The translations under genes and the position numbers were made by a program. From assembly GCA_034509425.1 (NCBI GenBank), contig JAVTVJ010000130.1, positions 3,217,501 through 3,281,500 of the forward strand: 64,000 nucleotides of DNA, in the 5' to 3' direction. This stretch comes from Eopsaltria australis (taxonomy: Eukaryota > Chordata > Aves > Passeriformes > Petroicidae). Positions 62,601 to 64,000 of this stretch are shown here, in pieces (the first letter of the stretch is position 1; the number at the start of each line of letters is the position of its first letter). Under the pieces are notes generated by a model, which saw only the letters and a list, made by a program, of their open reading frames with translations, was not told the DNA's origin and did no database searches.

Positions 62601-64000
62601 ATGCTGGAAAATGCTTTTACAGAAACAGCTTGAGAAACGCGCACTTTAAGGTCAAGAGAGCTTAAAAGTTCAGGAAGATGGGCAAGATGTTGGCATCCAA
62701 AACATTGGTTGGAACATTTCAGAGCCATAACATGATCTCAGTTAAAGAGAACAACCTGAGGACAACAGGATTATAACCACCCACCACGTGTATTATTTAT
62801 TTATTTGGATGTCATTAAGACTTATAGAAGAAGCACAATCAGCAGTTCTGTGGCCAGCATGAGGAGACAATTTAATTTTTTTTTTATGGAATGCTACAGG
62901 TAAGATCTGGTCCCCCTTACATGGAATAGGGCACTGAGAAACACCATTTCAGGCAAGTGAAGCTTTAAAGATAATAAAATAAAATCCTCAGCAAAGATAA
63001 TGAAGTTTGGAAGAACTGATACATATAAAGAACAGATATTCAATGTGAAATATATGTATTCATACACACAGTTTTCCTTCCTGGGTTTCACACTGTCAGC
63101 CTGAAAATGGCTACAGATCCAATTCATGAAACATGAGTAACACACTGCAATACTTCTCTGCAGTAAATACTGAAATCCCACCAGAGTATTCCTAGAAATG
63201 TTACAATCCCACAGACTGGGCCCAAGAGCTTTATTTCAATAAAGACAGGGGTCAACATCCCTGAAAGAGAAGAGACAATGCAAATGAAACTCACTTTCAG
63301 GGTGCTACAAAAACAGGAAAAAATTGGTGAAATTACTGGAATCTCCATCAGCTGGGTTACAATCCATCTGTTTAGGGCATTTCCCATAAATAACCAAGAT
63401 GCTGACACTGATTTACCCTGTTTTTTGGCCAATTAAGGAGTCCAGATAAATAATTTAGCTATACAATACCTCACAGAGAGCTGTATTTTACAGCATATTC
63501 TGGCAATTCACACATCCACGACCTGGTACAAAATTTTACTTCAACAGAAATAATTCTTTGCTTAAAGCCAAACAGTAATTTCTTGCTTTTATCTCATTTC
63601 TTTTCCACAGTGTAGGGGCTTGCTATTGAAGCCGACAGGATTGTGCAATTAGAGACAACAAGAGTTTATTTAAACTGCATGGAGGTGGAAGGAAATCTTT
63701 TCCCAAGCATTTCAGAGCATTTAATTATTAGTTTCAAATACATTTTTGGAAAGGAACCTACAAGTAAACAAGAGATTCATGGCCACATAAATAAACAATG
63801 AGACAATTACAGGCTCTTTACAGAGCCCACATTAGTCACGCAGGTCTAATGAAGCATCACTGAGCTATCACAGGGAGATGGCCTGATGAGTGTGATTAAC
63901 AAAACAACACCAAAAAGCAGCTACCCAACAATGCTGGGCCCCCCCAAAATCTGCATTTCCTTCCACATGCACAGTTGTGGCTTTTGTTGCTTTCTTAGCA

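Larger units (their letters stand above)
48956..64000 (-). other. DAB1 intron (part), 15 kb, extends past right edge
   Basis: I looked on the minus strand for the preceding PTB exons (KIFLTISFGGIKIFDEKTG-type sequence) and did not find them. DAB1 is known for very long introns. Contents recognised: a CR1 3' end (52858-52912), a MIR-like stretch (54590-54680), a TATC microsatellite (56624-56652), and a possible old LINE remnant (60380-61700). The rest is unique sequence. Confidence 0.7.

Noticed and set aside
48956..64000. Search for the earlier DAB1 PTB exons
   Set aside because: No stretch matching KIFDEKTG or KIFLTISF on the minus strand; these exons are presumably beyond the right edge.

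Overview
This is vertebrate nuclear DNA, most likely from a bird. It has short coding exons with GT/AG splice sites in long AT-rich introns, and the recognisable interspersed repeats are 5'-truncated CR1 LINEs with the avian ATTCTATG-type 3' end. No prokaryotic operon, CRISPR array, intact transposon or tRNA gene was seen. Two known genes lie head-to-tail on the minus strand.

Left, 1-8029: the 5' half of C8B, encoding the beta chain of complement component C8. Six coding exons (8029-7953, 6612-6468, 5423-5282, 4638-4497, 2469-2337, 1711-1514) join in frame to 279 codons. They cover the signal peptide, a propeptide with a dibasic cleavage site, the TSP1 module, the LDL-receptor class A module and the start of the MACPF domain. 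The rest of the gene lies beyond the left edge. Intron 6 carries a 19-unit, 15-bp minisatellite (71-349).

Middle, 8030-24967: about 17 kb without protein-coding exons. It contains the 5' flank of C8B and probably the distal 3' UTR exon of DAB1 (about 17715 down to 13800, inferred only).

Right, 24968-64000: the 3' part of DAB1, encoding Disabled-1, the cytoplasmic adaptor of the Reelin pathway. Ten constitutive or tyrosine-motif exons run from 48955 (second half of the PTB domain) to the stop codon at 24968. They give 450 codons including the stop. An extra 57-nt in-frame cassette exon lies at 33260-33204. All five tyrosine motifs (Y185, Y198, Y200, Y220, Y232 in mammalian numbering) are present. 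Upstream exons for the N-terminus and first half of PTB lie beyond the right edge; 48956-64000 is intron.

DAB1 followed by C8B on the same strand is the mammalian order (human 1p32), so this is conserved synteny. The two genes have unrelated jobs (neuronal migration signalling; terminal complement pathway). I found no new biological system. The points most worth checking are the DAB1 splicing features: the 19-residue cassette, a 33-residue mammalian exon that I could not find, a tandem GTAAGT donor, and a probable spliced 3' UTR.
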